A stretch of 64,000 nucleotides of DNA from Bacteroides fragilis (lineage in GTDB: Bacteria > Bacteroidota > Bacteroidia > Bacteroidales > DTGW01), in contig CAMDBI010000007.1 of the NCBI GenBank assembly GCA_945889005.1, forward strand, positions 1 through 64,000, read 5' to 3'. The translations under genes were made by a program, and so were the position numbers. The notes below the pieces were generated by a model that worked only from the letters and a program-made list of their open reading frames with translations, had not been told where the DNA came from and searched no databases. Shown piece after piece: positions 7,964-17,470 of this stretch. Position 1 is the first letter of the stretch. The number at the start of each line of letters is the position of its first letter.

Positions 7964-8559
7964 ATTTTATGAAACGAATAGCCTTTTCCTGAATAGTATT
8001 CCAATAAAAACTCAAGCGCAAACAGCAAGTTGTTTTTGGCTTGCTCAGTATCGTGAAAAACTATAATTGAACCATCTTTAGCATTATTCACAACATTTTT
8101 GATGCATTGCACACGGCTTGTGCTTTTTGAAAAATCGTATGACATTACATCCCAAAGAACAATTCTATAGTTTTTTCGAAGTTCAAAATATTGAAAAGGC
8201 AACAATCTTCCGTAAGGAGGTCTGAACAAATTGGATTGAATCAAATAGTTAGCTTTTTGAATGTCGTTCAAATAACAAGAAGTTTTTGTCCTCCATGCAT
8301 CCGGATGTGAGTAACTGTGATTTCCTATACTGTGACCTTCCGATTTGATTTCGTTAAAGATACTTGAAAAATTTTCAATATTTTCGCCTAAACAAAAAAA
8401 TGTAGCTTTTGCCTGAAATCGACTTAATAAATTCATTACTTGCAGAGTAATATCTGGTGTAGGGCCATCGTCGAAGGTTAAAAAAAGCTTTCCCTCTTGC
8501 GAAGGAAAGCTATATGTTGCAGGAAATATTTTTTGAACAATATTTGGAATTCGAATCAT
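7960..8559 (-). CDS. Polysaccharide deacetylase (NodB fold)
   Basis: A 199-residue protein made almost entirely of the NodB homology domain (carbohydrate esterase family 4). TFDDGP at 28-33 carries the catalytic base and metal Asp, His81 and His85 in GNHSYSH are the metal ligands, RPPYG lies at 113-117, and a late VFHD motif holds the catalytic His. No signal peptide is obvious, so it may act at the cytoplasmic side or be exported by an unseen route. Its start directly follows the stop of the DUF2723 gene (TAAATG), so the pair is co-transcribed. The substrate could be a peptidoglycan or lipid-linked sugar and is unknown. Confidence 0.88.
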   Translation of the reverse strand: MIRIPNIVQKIFPATYSFPSQEGKLFLTFDDGPTPDITLQVMNLLSRFQAKATFFCLGENIENFSSIFNEIKSEGHSIGNHSYSHPDAWRTKTSCYLNDIQKANYLIQSNLFRPPYGRLLPFQYFELRKNYRIVLWDVMSYDFSKSTSRVQCIKNVVNNAKDGSIIVFHDTEQAKNNLLFALEFLLEYYSGKGYSFHKI

Positions 8560-11500
8560 TTATTCGTTTGGAGTGTAAAGCATTGCCAGCGTTTGTAAGC
8601 GCTCTTGAATGCCTTTCGAGAGCTCGGTTTGCCCAAAGGTCTCAGTTAGCCTTGCACATTCTTGCATAATATGAAAGTTGAGTCTTTTCTCGAAATCGAG
8701 TGTTTTTCCGTATTTTGCAGGTAGTTTTAAATAGTAATTCAATTCTTTTTCAACAATTTGATTAACTATTTTAATAATTTCATTAGCTTTTTCGGGCTTA
8801 TTGAGTCTGTAGTAATTGTCGGCTATTGGCAATGAATAGTAATTGTATGGAATCGTACTGTTAGGCATAACTTCAATACATTTGTCAAGAACAGTAAGTG
8901 CCGAGTCTTTTTTGCCTTCAGTAATAAGTGCCTCTGCTAACTTTGCAAAATTATTTCTAAAGTTCGAAGCCATTCTAAGGTTGTTGTCGTCAAGATATAC
9001 CTTCGGATTGTTTATGCCTCCCCATTTAAATTTATTGATCATATTGTCGTACAAAATTTTAGTGTCAATTCCGGTTACTTCGCCCTGAATTGCAGGAGAT
9101 AGTATAGGAACAATTTTGTATGCAAGACCATGCAATTCAAAATACGATTCGAGGTTGAGATAGTTTTCGCGCGAAACTGTAATGGCAAAGTAAATTGGTC
9201 GTTTCCAGTCATTGTTAGCAAGTAGGTCGAGCACCATCATGTCGCTCTTGGTTATGTAGTTGCGATTGATAGACCACTGCATTGTATTCGCGATCTTCGA
9301 AGCTTTTTCTTTTGGAACAATACCGTTTTTCAAAACTTGCGCAGAATCTACTTTTATACTGAATTTTTTTGAGGGCAGATAATCGACTTTTTCCGATGTG
9401 CTTTGAATCGATTTGGTTTCGGGATTGTCGCTTGCCAAAAAGCGCATTGCATCGCCTAGATCTATTGGTTCTTTAATGCGGTCGACCAAATAAATTACAT
9501 CGCGGTTGCCTTGTCGGTATTTTTCAATATTCATGCTAAATGGTAGCTTTTCCGATTCGTACATTTTTTGTTGCATTTGTTCTATGTACCAATCGGCTCC
9601 CAAATAGCTAAGGTTTACAACTCTAATATCGAGTCTAACACCTTCAACTTCTTGCACATACCAAAGAGGGAATGTATCGTTGTCGCCATTGGTAAATATT
9701 ATGGCATTTGGTTCGCACGAGTTCAGATAGTTACTTGCAAAGTCACGAGCTGTATAACGATTCGAACGGTCGTGGTCGTCCCAGTTTTGAGATGCCATTA
9801 AGCCTGGTACAGCCAATAAACAAGCAATAGTAACTATGCTCGAAACGGCTGCATGTGGAACTTTTTTCTTTAACGCATCTATCAGCGACAATACTCCTAG
9901 ACCAATCCAAATGGTAAATGCATAAAAAGATCCGGCATACGCATAGTCACGTTCACGTGGTTGATAAGGAGTTTGATTGAGATAAACTAAAATGGCAAAG
10001 CCTGTTAGTATAAATAGTAGCGATACAATTGTGAAATCGCGTTTGTTTTTCGAGAGTTGAAAATAAAACCCGATTAAGCCTAATATTAATGGCAAAAAAT
10101 ATAGTTTGTTTTTTGCTTTGTTTTTGTCCAAATAGTCGGGCAGATTTTTTTGTGGCCCAAGTCGCATTTCATCAATAAAATTGATGCCCGAAATCCAATT
10201 GCCTTTTGTAATATCACCATGTCCCTGAATATCGTTTTGGCGACCTGCAAAGTTCCACATGAAGTATCTAATGTACATGTGTCCTATTTGGTAGCTAAAG
10301 AAAAATTTCATATTTTCAAAAAAAGTGGGCCTGTAGATTGTTTCTGCCTCACCTTTGTTGTTCGTTGTTTGTATTGGTGTACCCTTTATATTTGCCCATT
10401 CCTTATATGCTCTCACATGATCGGCTTCTGGACTATACATGCGGGGAAAGAACATCATAAACCTTTCATCGTACTTGTAAGATATTTTTCTGTTGGTTAT
10501 CTCGTATTTGTCGCCAATAGGAGTGTATACGGGTTTCCCTTCTTCGTAGCCTGTTACCGGAGCGTTAAATACAGGTCCAGATATTAATGGTCTGTCGCCA
10601 TATTGTTCGCGATTGAGATAGGCTTGCAAAGCAAACATATCGTCTGGATTGTTTTCGTCGAGGGGGGTGTTGGCATTGGATCTAATCACGATCATGGCAA
10701 CTGAAGAATAACCTAATATTATAACTGTTACTCCCAGTAATATTGTGTTCCAAATGGCTTGTTTCTTGGTATAGGTGTAATATAAGCCCCAAACAATAAG
10801 CCCCAAAACAAGTAATACATAAAACAATACACCCGTATTGAAAGGTAAACCAAAGCCATTGACAAATAAAAGTTCAACATAACCAGCTATAAGAACCAAA
10901 CCTTGAATGATACCATACATTATCAAAGCCAATATTACAACAGACAAAATTGAAGTAATAATCAGCCCTTTTCGGGTAACTGTATAGTTTTTGTAATAAT
11001 AAACAAATACGATGGCGGGTATAGCCAATAAGTTCAATAAGTGGACGCCGATAGACAAGCCCATGAGGTAGGCAATGAAAATCAACCAACGGTTCGAGAA
11101 TTCTTTGTCGGCTACATCTTCCCATTTGAGAATTGCCCAAAAAACGATTGCTGTAAAAAACGACGACGAAGCGTACACTTCACCTTCGACAGCAGAGAAC
11201 CAAAAAGTGTCTGAAAATGTATAAGCCAATGCACCAACAAGCCCCGAGCCAACAATGGCAATTAGGTTGCCTGCTGTAAAATCGGCATCGGTTTTAATTA
11301 CTATTTTTCGTGCATAATGTGTTATGGTCCAAAATAAAAATAATATGGTAAGAGCGCTCATTATGGCCGACATAGCATTGATCATAACCGGCACTAATTC
11401 TGTATTATTTCCTGCAAATAAAGTAAAGAAGCGACCAATAATCATAAACAATGGTGCGCCGGGAGGGTGACCCACTTCGAGTTTAAACGCGGTTGATATA

Positions 11501-11616
11501 AACTCGCCACAATCCCAGAAACTTGCTGTTGGTTCTATGGTCATCAAATATACAACTACTGCCACTATGAATGTGAGCCAACCAGTTATATTGTTTATAA
11601 TTCTGAACTTATTCAT
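8560..11616 (-). CDS. DUF2723 membrane protein, TMEM260-like
   Basis: A large polytopic protein (about 1018 aa) with ten or more membrane segments in the N-terminal 600 residues and a soluble C-terminal part with TPR-like helices. The family motif TIEPTASFWDCGEFI...VGHPPGAPLF lies near the N terminus. DUF2723 proteins have a GT-C fold, and the human relative TMEM260 is an O-mannosyltransferase, so a role in protein O-glycosylation or envelope glycan assembly is likely. The frame extends to 11649, but ATG at 11616 was chosen because it directly precedes the first membrane segment and removes an Asn/Lys-rich lead. The downstream deacetylase is coupled to it. Confidence 0.85.
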   Translation of the reverse strand: MNKFRIINNITGWLTFIVAVVVYLMTIEPTASFWDCGEFISTAFKLEVGHPPGAPLFMIIGRFFTLFAGNNTELVPVMINAMSAIMSALTILFLFWTITHYARKIVIKTDADFTAGNLIAIVGSGLVGALAYTFSDTFWFSAVEGEVYASSSFFTAIVFWAILKWEDVADKEFSNRWLIFIAYLMGLSIGVHLLNLLAIPAIVFVYYYKNYTVTRKGLIITSILSVVILALIMYGIIQGLVLIAGYVELLFVNGFGLPFNTGVLFYVLLVLGLIVWGLYYTYTKKQAIWNTILLGVTVIILGYSSVAMIVIRSNANTPLDENNPDDMFALQAYLNREQYGDRPLISGPVFNAPVTGYEEGKPVYTPIGDKYEITNRKISYKYDERFMMFFPRMYSPEADHVRAYKEWANIKGTPIQTTNNKGEAETIYRPTFFENMKFFFSYQIGHMYIRYFMWNFAGRQNDIQGHGDITKGNWISGINFIDEMRLGPQKNLPDYLDKNKAKNKLYFLPLILGLIGFYFQLSKNKRDFTIVSLLFILTGFAILVYLNQTPYQPRERDYAYAGSFYAFTIWIGLGVLSLIDALKKKVPHAAVSSIVTIACLLAVPGLMASQNWDDHDRSNRYTARDFASNYLNSCEPNAIIFTNGDNDTFPLWYVQEVEGVRLDIRVVNLSYLGADWYIEQMQQKMYESEKLPFSMNIEKYRQGNRDVIYLVDRIKEPIDLGDAMRFLASDNPETKSIQSTSEKVDYLPSKKFSIKVDSAQVLKNGIVPKEKASKIANTMQWSINRNYITKSDMMVLDLLANNDWKRPIYFAITVSRENYLNLESYFELHGLAYKIVPILSPAIQGEVTGIDTKILYDNMINKFKWGGINNPKVYLDDNNLRMASNFRNNFAKLAEALITEGKKDSALTVLDKCIEVMPNSTIPYNYYSLPIADNYYRLNKPEKANEIIKIVNQIVEKELNYYLKLPAKYGKTLDFEKRLNFHIMQECARLTETFGQTELSKGIQERLQTLAMLYTPNE

Positions 11617-11740
11617 ATAATTTTTATTATAATTTTTTTTGTCGAGCAAAGTAAGATAAATTTCCTGATTTTAAAACTTTGTTGTATAATATTTATTGTA
11701 TTCTTATTTGTCGATTATATTTTTTTAACAAAAATAGAGT

Positions 11741-12661
11741 TTAATTTTGTTCGAGCCAGTCGGCAAAGGCCTTCAGTTTGTCTGGATTGTTTTTAAACCA
11801 TTCGTAAGCTATAGTTTCGTATGACGATTGTAAAATGAAATATTCAAATGCAATTAAATGACCGGCATTTTTCAATTTTATATAAAAATCTTCAACGAGA
11901 TTGTTGTTTTTATTCTCTATAGTGTGTTCGATATACAAGTTGGTTTCGATTAAAAATTGTTCAATATCAAGAGGTGTTCGCTGCTCTTTGGCAATATTGT
12001 TTGCGTTCGATTTGTTTAAAATGTCCAATACTGAAAGCATTGTTGTTCGTTCGTCGAAACTGGGCAAAGAAATATCTGCGTGTTTTTTATTAAGCATTTT
12101 TAATGCAAGGGCGAATGCTTGTTTCGAAGTTTCGTTTTTTGGATTGAGCATTATTCCGTACATAAGCCATAATGCAGATTTTGGATTGTTTTCTTTTTCG
12201 TACAAAACAATCGATTTTAATATATAAGCATCCTGAAGTCCTTTTTCTATATACAATATGTTGTCTATCGCTTGTAACGATTTTTCATATTCCATATTTT
12301 TGTATTGAACAAAAGCCAAATTGTACCAAAGAAGGTGGTTTCTAGGAAAAAGCATGGTGGCTTTTTGGAATATATCAGTGGCTTTTTGAGTTTTTTTTTG
12401 CATTTCTAGAGCTGTTCCAAGCAATAACCAAGCTTCTTGTTCGTAGTCGGAGTGTAAAGCTATACAACATTCGGCATAATAGGCAGACTGCTCATATTCG
12501 GCATTCCGAAAACACAATGATGCTAGACCCATATTGGCATATGCCGATTTTTTGTTATGCTCAAGTATTTTTTTGTACTGTTGCTCAGTTGTTAAACTGT
12601 CAGATTGCGAAAAAGCCTTTAAAACTATAAACATAAATAGAATTGCTATTATTTTTCTCAT
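11741..12661 (-). CDS. Secreted TPR-repeat protein
   Basis: A 306-residue protein with a clear signal peptide (MRKIIAILFMFIVLKAFSQS) and four or so tetratricopeptide repeats between about 40 and 190 (for example AYANMGLASLCFRNAEYEQS and WYNLAFVQYKNMEYEKSLQA). The last third is helical with no motif I recognise. TPR domains bind other proteins; here it would act in the periplasm. It lies 124 bp upstream of the DUF2723 gene on the same strand and may be functionally linked to it. No lipobox is seen. Confidence 0.75.
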   Translation of the reverse strand: MRKIIAILFMFIVLKAFSQSDSLTTEQQYKKILEHNKKSAYANMGLASLCFRNAEYEQSAYYAECCIALHSDYEQEAWLLLGTALEMQKKTQKATDIFQKATMLFPRNHLLWYNLAFVQYKNMEYEKSLQAIDNILYIEKGLQDAYILKSIVLYEKENNPKSALWLMYGIMLNPKNETSKQAFALALKMLNKKHADISLPSFDERTTMLSVLDILNKSNANNIAKEQRTPLDIEQFLIETNLYIEHTIENKNNNLVEDFYIKLKNAGHLIAFEYFILQSSYETIAYEWFKNNPDKLKAFADWLEQN

Positions 12662-13121
12662 TTATTTGCGATTTTAGTTATTAACGACAAACGTACATTA
12701 ATATTATTCAATATGCAAAGCGTAGTTCAAGATTGTGTTTGTATTGTATGTTTTCAAAGTCAGTGTAAATAGGCCTTAAGTGTTCATTTTGACAAATTAC
12801 TCACCAAGATTAGTAATTTTACTCAATATATATAGTAGTTATGCTCATTTAAAAAAGTAAAATTACTCAGTTGTTCTTTTGTAATAACTAAATGGGTTGA
12901 GTAAAATACATAAGTAATATTAGTTAAAATGCTAATTATAGCTATTAAAATAACTAAATATAATGAGTAGAATTAATAATAATAACTAGTAATAAAGCTC
13001 ATTATAATTAGTTGTTTTAATCATTATATAAGGTTAATTTACTAGATATTATTATATAAATTACTAATTATCTCTAGTAAAAAACATCTAAATATTTAGT
13101 TAAAATACTAACTATGATTAG

Positions 13122-13129
13122 TATATTTG
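13122..13129 (+). promoter_or_regulatory. Putative -7 box of the DUF4143 ATPase gene
   Basis: TATATTTG matches the Bacteroidota -7 consensus and lies 51 bp before the ATG. The -33 region is not distinctive. Confidence 0.5.
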
Positions 13130-13139
13130 CATTATATAT

Positions 13140-13164
13140 TTAGTATAATAAATTATTATACTAA
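13140..13164. promoter_or_regulatory. Perfect inverted repeat, possible operator
   Basis: TTAGTATAAT (13140-13149) and its exact complement ATTATACTAA (13155-13164) are separated by 5 bp. The site lies about 10 bp downstream of the predicted -7 box and 15 bp before the ATG, a position where a bound dimer would block transcription. The half-site contains the same TTAGT word that is scattered through the region upstream. Confidence 0.55.
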
Positions 13165-13179
13165 GTGAAATAACTTAAT

Positions 13180-14376
13180 ATGCTTACTAATATGTATGAG
13201 CGAAAAGAATTGCAGCTAATAATTAAACGAATCAGAGAGCCTAGAAAGTTCATTCAGACACTTCTTGGACCACGTCAGGTCGGAAAAACAACATTAATTC
13301 GTCAAGCAATAAATTCAGTTAATACTCCTTGGATTTATACTACTGCCGACGAAAAAGTAAATGCTGATGAGACTTGGCTTAGGCAGCAATGGGAAATGGC
13401 TCGAATGAGACTTAAGAACTCTGAGGAAGATGAATTGTTGCTTATAATTGACGAAATTCAGAAAGTCGATGATTGGAGCAGTATTGTAAAGTCGTTGTGG
13501 GACGACGATACTTTTAATCTGCGAAATTTGAAAGTTATATTATCTGGTTCTGCAAGATTGCTTTTGCAAAAAGGACTTACCGAGTCGATGGCTGGAAGGT
13601 TCGAGATTATACATATTATGCATTGGAATTACACAGAAATGAAGAATGCATTTGGTATTTCTGCTAACGAATATGTTTGGTATGGCGGATACCCTGGTGC
13701 CATTGGACTAGTGAGTGAGTATAAGCGATGGGTCGATTATATTGTCAACTCCATGGCCGAATCGACCATTTCGAAAGACATACTTATGCTTACCCGTATT
13801 GATAAACCAGCCTTGTTGAGAAGATTATTTGAGCTTGGTTGTGCATATTCAGGTCAAATACTTTCGCTTACAAAAGTATTAGGGCAGTTGCAAGATGCGG
13901 GCAATACTGTTACACTGGCTCATTATTTGCAATTGCTCGATTCGGCGGGTATACTTGCCGGTCTCGACAAATTTGCTGGCCAACAAATGCGTTCTCGTGC
14001 TTCGGTGCCTAAATTTCAGGTATATAACTCGGCATATATGAGTGCTTATTCCGGTATTACATTAGATGTGGCTATGAGCAATCCCGATATTTGGGGTCGA
14101 CATGTTGAATCTGCTATTGGTGCATATTTGTTAAATGCTGCAAAAATCAATAATATGGAAGTGTATTATTGGCGAGAGCGCGACAAAGAGGTCGATTATA
14201 TTGTAAAATATAATAATAAAATTGTTGCTTTGGAGGTTAAAAGTGGTGCACGAAAAGCTATTTCCGGGGTAAAAGCGTTTGACGAGCAGTTTAAGCCCGA
14301 GAAGTCGTTTGTCGTTGGAACGGGTGGTTTCCCATGGTCAGAGTTTCTTGAGATTAATCCAACTGATTTGTTTTAA
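13180..14376 (+). CDS. AAA-type ATPase with DUF4143 domain
   Basis: A 398-residue protein of the archaeal-type AAA_14/DUF4143 family. Walker A is GPRQVGKT at 30-38, Walker B is LLLIIDE ending at Asp91-Glu92, and an ILSGSA sensor motif follows. The C-terminal DUF4143 part ends with a restriction-endonuclease-like stretch, EVDYIVKYNNKIVALEVKSG (about 350-370), whose D...ExK pattern is that of PD-(D/E)XK folds. The family is widespread and patchy in bacteria and archaea, and its function is unknown. The gene stands alone, behind an unusual AT-rich region, which fits horizontal acquisition. Confidence 0.88.
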   Translation: MLTNMYERKELQLIIKRIREPRKFIQTLLGPRQVGKTTLIRQAINSVNTPWIYTTADEKVNADETWLRQQWEMARMRLKNSEEDELLLIIDEIQKVDDWSSIVKSLWDDDTFNLRNLKVILSGSARLLLQKGLTESMAGRFEIIHIMHWNYTEMKNAFGISANEYVWYGGYPGAIGLVSEYKRWVDYIVNSMAESTISKDILMLTRIDKPALLRRLFELGCAYSGQILSLTKVLGQLQDAGNTVTLAHYLQLLDSAGILAGLDKFAGQQMRSRASVPKFQVYNSAYMSAYSGITLDVAMSNPDIWGRHVESAIGAYLLNAAKINNMEVYYWRERDKEVDYIVKYNNKIVALEVKSGARKAISGVKAFDEQFKPEKSFVVGTGGFPWSEFLEINPTDLF

Positions 14377-14382
14377 ACATTG

Positions 14383-14889
14383 CTATTCAGATTTCTCGAC
14401 AATCTTGTCGATTGATATTTGAATAGCATCGGGATCGAATCCTCGGGAAATTCCAAAGCGGTATAGTTTAGATCGGATTTGATATTTGTCTGTTGATTTT
14501 ATGCTTTTGAGTTTTTTAAAAAGTTGGTCGAAAATTTGCTTGTTCGAATCTTCTTTAGGGATTAATTGAAGAGCATTGTCAATAATAGTTTCGGGAATAA
14601 ATTTTGCTTTTAGCGAATTCTCGATTTTGTATTTGCCCCATTTGTTAAACTTAAATTTGTCGTTAACAAAGGCATTGGCATAGCGCTGCTCGTTTACGAA
14701 ATTGTTTTTTAGAAGGAATTCAATAATTTTCAATGAGGTTGAATTGTCAAATTCCCATATTCTGATTTTTCGGGCTATTTCAGAAACGCACAATTCCTTT
14801 TTACTACATAATGCCGTAAGTGCTCTAATAGCTTCTTTTTCAGATAATGTTTTAGAATTGTCGGACTTTTTCGAGTTCGGGATTTGCAC
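14383..14889 (-). CDS. recX: Regulatory protein RecX
   Basis: A 168-residue RecX family protein, which binds RecA filaments and modulates their activity. The conserved repeats of three helices are visible: LKIIEFLLKNNFVNEQRYANAFVNDKFKFNKWGKYKI split around FVNEQRYA, then IRSKLYRFGISRGFDPDAI at the C terminus. The gene overlaps the end of prmC by 38 bp on the same strand, and no later ATG is available without losing conserved sequence, so coupling to prmC is likely. It converges on the DUF4143 gene with a 6-bp gap. Confidence 0.85.
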   Translation of the reverse strand: MQIPNSKKSDNSKTLSEKEAIRALTALCSKKELCVSEIARKIRIWEFDNSTSLKIIEFLLKNNFVNEQRYANAFVNDKFKFNKWGKYKIENSLKAKFIPETIIDNALQLIPKEDSNKQIFDQLFKKLKSIKSTDKYQIRSKLYRFGISRGFDPDAIQISIDKIVEKSE

Positions 14890-15778
14890 CTTTTTTATAA
14901 AGTTTTATTTGAGATCTTATTACACGAGATTTTCCGCTCAGATCTTTACGTGTTTGAATGTTACGATATCCTTTAAGGGTAAGCATATCTACTATTTCCT
15001 TTTCGAAGCGAGGGTTTATTTCGAAATATAAAAAACCGCCCCACTCGAGTTTAATACGCGCAAAGTCTGCAATAGCTTTGTAGTATATCAAAGGGTCTGA
15101 ATCGTCGACAAACAAGGCAATATGAGGTTCGTAATCCAATACGTTTCGAAGCATATTGGCTTTTTCGCTATTGGTTATATATGGAGGATTGCTTACAATT
15201 AGGTCGTAGTGATCTTTGAAGTTTTCGGAGTTTTCGCCATTGTGTCCCTGAAAAATGTCGTATTTAAAAAAACTGACAATACTTTCGTTGGTAAAAGAAT
15301 TTTCTTCAGCAATTTCTAGGGCTTCATCAGAAATGTCGATAGCATCGGTTTGTGAATGTAGCATTAGTTTGTCGAGTGCTATTGCAATACAGCCGGTTCC
15401 AGTACCAATATCGAGTATTCTGTTTTCGTTAAATTTGTGGGTTTTTATTATCCAGTCTGCCATTTCTTCTGTCTCGGGGCGGGGGATAAGAACGGCAGGG
15501 CTTACCCTCATTTGCATTCCCAAAAACTCGGTAGTGCCTAAAATATGTTGAATAGGACGATATTCTTTTAATTCATCAACAATTTTTGTAATTTTCGCAA
15601 AAATATCGGGAGATATTTCTTTAAGAGGTTTTAAGTGAAAATCGAGGGGTTTTATATCAGTGAGTTGCTCGAAGATAATTCTTCGAATCGATCTAATTTC
15701 TAACTCAGGATAAAGTTCACCCAGCTCTGCATCAATCAACTTAAGGGTATCGTTAAGGGTAATCGTCATCACTTCCAT
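14852..15778 (-). CDS. prmC: Release factor glutamine methyltransferase
   Basis: A 308-residue class I SAM-dependent methyltransferase of the HemK/PrmC family, which methylates the Gln of the GGQ motif in release factors RF1 and RF2. An N-terminal helical domain (1-85) binds the release factor. The catalytic part has LIPRPETEEMADW near 115, the SAM motif DIGTGTGCIAIAL near 140 and the active-site motif NPPYI near 207. The start region holds several possible ATGs. It is divergent from ribD with a 47-bp gap and overlaps recX at its 3' end. Confidence 0.93.
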   Translation of the reverse strand: MEVMTITLNDTLKLIDAELGELYPELEIRSIRRIIFEQLTDIKPLDFHLKPLKEISPDIFAKITKIVDELKEYRPIQHILGTTEFLGMQMRVSPAVLIPRPETEEMADWIIKTHKFNENRILDIGTGTGCIAIALDKLMLHSQTDAIDISDEALEIAEENSFTNESIVSFFKYDIFQGHNGENSENFKDHYDLIVSNPPYITNSEKANMLRNVLDYEPHIALFVDDSDPLIYYKAIADFARIKLEWGGFLYFEINPRFEKEIVDMLTLKGYRNIQTRKDLSGKSRVIRSQIKLYKKGANPELEKVRQF

Positions 15779-15825
15779 ATTTTACTGTTTGCGAATTTAA
15801 GATGTTTTAACGCATTTTTATTAAA

Positions 15826-16869
15826 ATGGATGCAAAAAAAATAAAAATAATACGTTGTATCGAGTTGGCCAAAAATGGCTTTGGAAATACTCTTGGGAAC
15901 CCAATGGTAGGGGCTTTGATTGCCATTGACGATCGAATTATTGGTGAGGGATATCATCGGAAATACGGTGGCGCTCATGCCGAGGTTAACGCTATTAATG
16001 CGGTAAGCGACACTTTGCTACTAAAGTTATCAACAATCTATGTTAATCTAGAACCTTGTTCTCATTTTGGAAAAACTCCTCCTTGTGCCGATCTAATAAT
16101 TGAAAAGCAGATTCCTCGAGTGGTTATTGGAATGTTAGACCCATTTGCTAAGGTTGCCGGACAAGGAATAGAAAAGCTTAGAAATGCAGGGGTAAATGTT
16201 GAGGTAGGTGTTATGGAAACCGAATGCAGAGAACTTAATAAAAGGTTTATTACTTTTCATGAAAAAAGAAGACCTTATATTATTTTGAAATGGGCAGAAA
16301 CATCAGATGGTTATATAGATATTGATAGAAACGAGCAAAGTGCCCAACAACCCAATTGGATTACTGATGATTTGGCTCGCCAATTGGTTCACAAATGGCG
16401 AATGGAAGAACAGGCAATATTAATAGGTACAAATACCGCATTGTTCGATAATCCAAAACTTACAGTACGCGACTGGCATGGCAAAAACCCAATAAGGATG
16501 GTGGTTGATAAGAATGAAAAACTTTCCAATGATTTGGCAGTGTTTGACAATTCGGCAACAACGATATTTTTTTCCGGAAATAATTCTTGTCAAAAAAATA
16601 ATTTAACATTCGAAAATGCTCAGTTTGGCAAGGATTTTCCGAAATGGTTTTGCGATTATTGTTATAACAGTCAAATAAATTCTGTAATAGTTGAAGGAGG
16701 AGCAACACTTTTACAATATTTTATAAATGCAGGGTTGTGGGACGAAGCACGTGTATTTAAAGGCGATATTTCGTTCGGTAGTGGATTGAGTGCCCCAGCG
16801 ATCGAAACATTGCCTTATGTTGAAGAACGATTGAGAAATTCTGTGTTAAAGCTGTTTTTAAATAAATAG
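15826..16869 (+). CDS. ribD: Riboflavin biosynthesis deaminase/reductase
   Basis: A 347-residue bifunctional enzyme carrying out the second and third steps of riboflavin synthesis. The N-terminal deaminase domain (1-145) has the zinc site HAE in GGAHAEVNAI and PCSHFGKTPPC. The C-terminal reductase domain (150-345) has RPYIILKWAETSDGYI, ILIGTNTALFDNPKLTVR and the NADPH-site motif VEGGATLLQ. Length is typical. It is transcribed alone from a short gap shared with prmC, and ends 8 bp from the convergent engB gene. No riboswitch is seen in the 47-bp upstream gap. Confidence 0.95.
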   Translation: MDAKKIKIIRCIELAKNGFGNTLGNPMVGALIAIDDRIIGEGYHRKYGGAHAEVNAINAVSDTLLLKLSTIYVNLEPCSHFGKTPPCADLIIEKQIPRVVIGMLDPFAKVAGQGIEKLRNAGVNVEVGVMETECRELNKRFITFHEKRRPYIILKWAETSDGYIDIDRNEQSAQQPNWITDDLARQLVHKWRMEEQAILIGTNTALFDNPKLTVRDWHGKNPIRMVVDKNEKLSNDLAVFDNSATTIFFSGNNSCQKNNLTFENAQFGKDFPKWFCDYCYNSQINSVIVEGGATLLQYFINAGLWDEARVFKGDISFGSGLSAPAIETLPYVEERLRNSVLKLFLNK

Positions 16870-16876
16870 TATGGTG

Positions 16877-17470
16877 TTACTTTTCAATGTTTTCGATGTA
16901 GCTCAGTATTTCTTCTTTTCCGCGCTTATCAACAACCGACGAAACAAACCAGCGAGGAAGTTCTTCCCATTGTTCGCTAAGTTTTTTGAGAAAGGTGTCG
17001 ATGTTTTCGTCGAGAATAGCTTTCCCAAGTTTGTCTGCTTTTGTAAATATTATTGAAAATGGCACTTCGTGATTTCCAAGCTTTTCGATAAATTCGAGGT
17101 CTTTTGCTTGTGGTTTTATGCGGCTATCGATTAATACAAAGAGGTTGAATAATTCTTCTCTTCTAAAAATATAGTGGTCGATTAGTTTTTGATATTTTTC
17201 ACGATCGGTTTTTGAGGTTTTGGCATATCCATAACCTGGTAAATCGACCAGGTACCATTTTTCGTTTATAATAAAATGATTGATAAGTTTGGTTTTGCCG
17301 GGCATCGACGAGGTTTTGGCCAAGTCTTTTTTGCCAGTAAGCATATTGATAAGAGACGATTTGCCTACATTGGAGCGACCAATAAAAGCAAACTCACTTC
17401 TTTTGTCGGTTGGGCAATCGGCTATGCCTTGGCTACTTTTTAAAAATGTTGCGGTTTTTATTTCAACCAT
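16877..17470 (-). CDS. engB: Ribosome-biogenesis GTPase EngB/YsxC
   Basis: A 197-residue TrmE-Era-like GTPase needed for late assembly of the large ribosomal subunit. G1 is GRSNVGKSSLIN near 32-43, the switch region has SMPGKTKLINHF, G3 is DLPGYGYA and G4 is TKADK. No other domain is attached. The first 8 bp overlap the end of manA on the same strand. The assignment is secure from the motif set and size. Confidence 0.94.
   Translation of the reverse strand: MVEIKTATFLKSSQGIADCPTDKRSEFAFIGRSNVGKSSLINMLTGKKDLAKTSSMPGKTKLINHFIINEKWYLVDLPGYGYAKTSKTDREKYQKLIDHYIFRREELFNLFVLIDSRIKPQAKDLEFIEKLGNHEVPFSIIFTKADKLGKAILDENIDTFLKKLSEQWEELPRWFVSSVVDKRGKEEILSYIENIEK

Larger units (their letters stand above)
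12662..13179. other. AT-rich, motif-dense intergenic region
   Basis: This 518-bp stretch between divergent genes has no plausible gene. From about 12790 it becomes extremely AT-rich and is dense with short words of the form TTAGTWA and its complement TWACTAA (about eighteen occurrences), together with ACTCA/TGAGT words. A promoter-like box (13122-13129) and a perfect inverted repeat (13140-13164) lie at its right end before the ATPase gene. It may be a binding array for a regulator or simply transferred AT-rich DNA. Confidence 0.6.
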
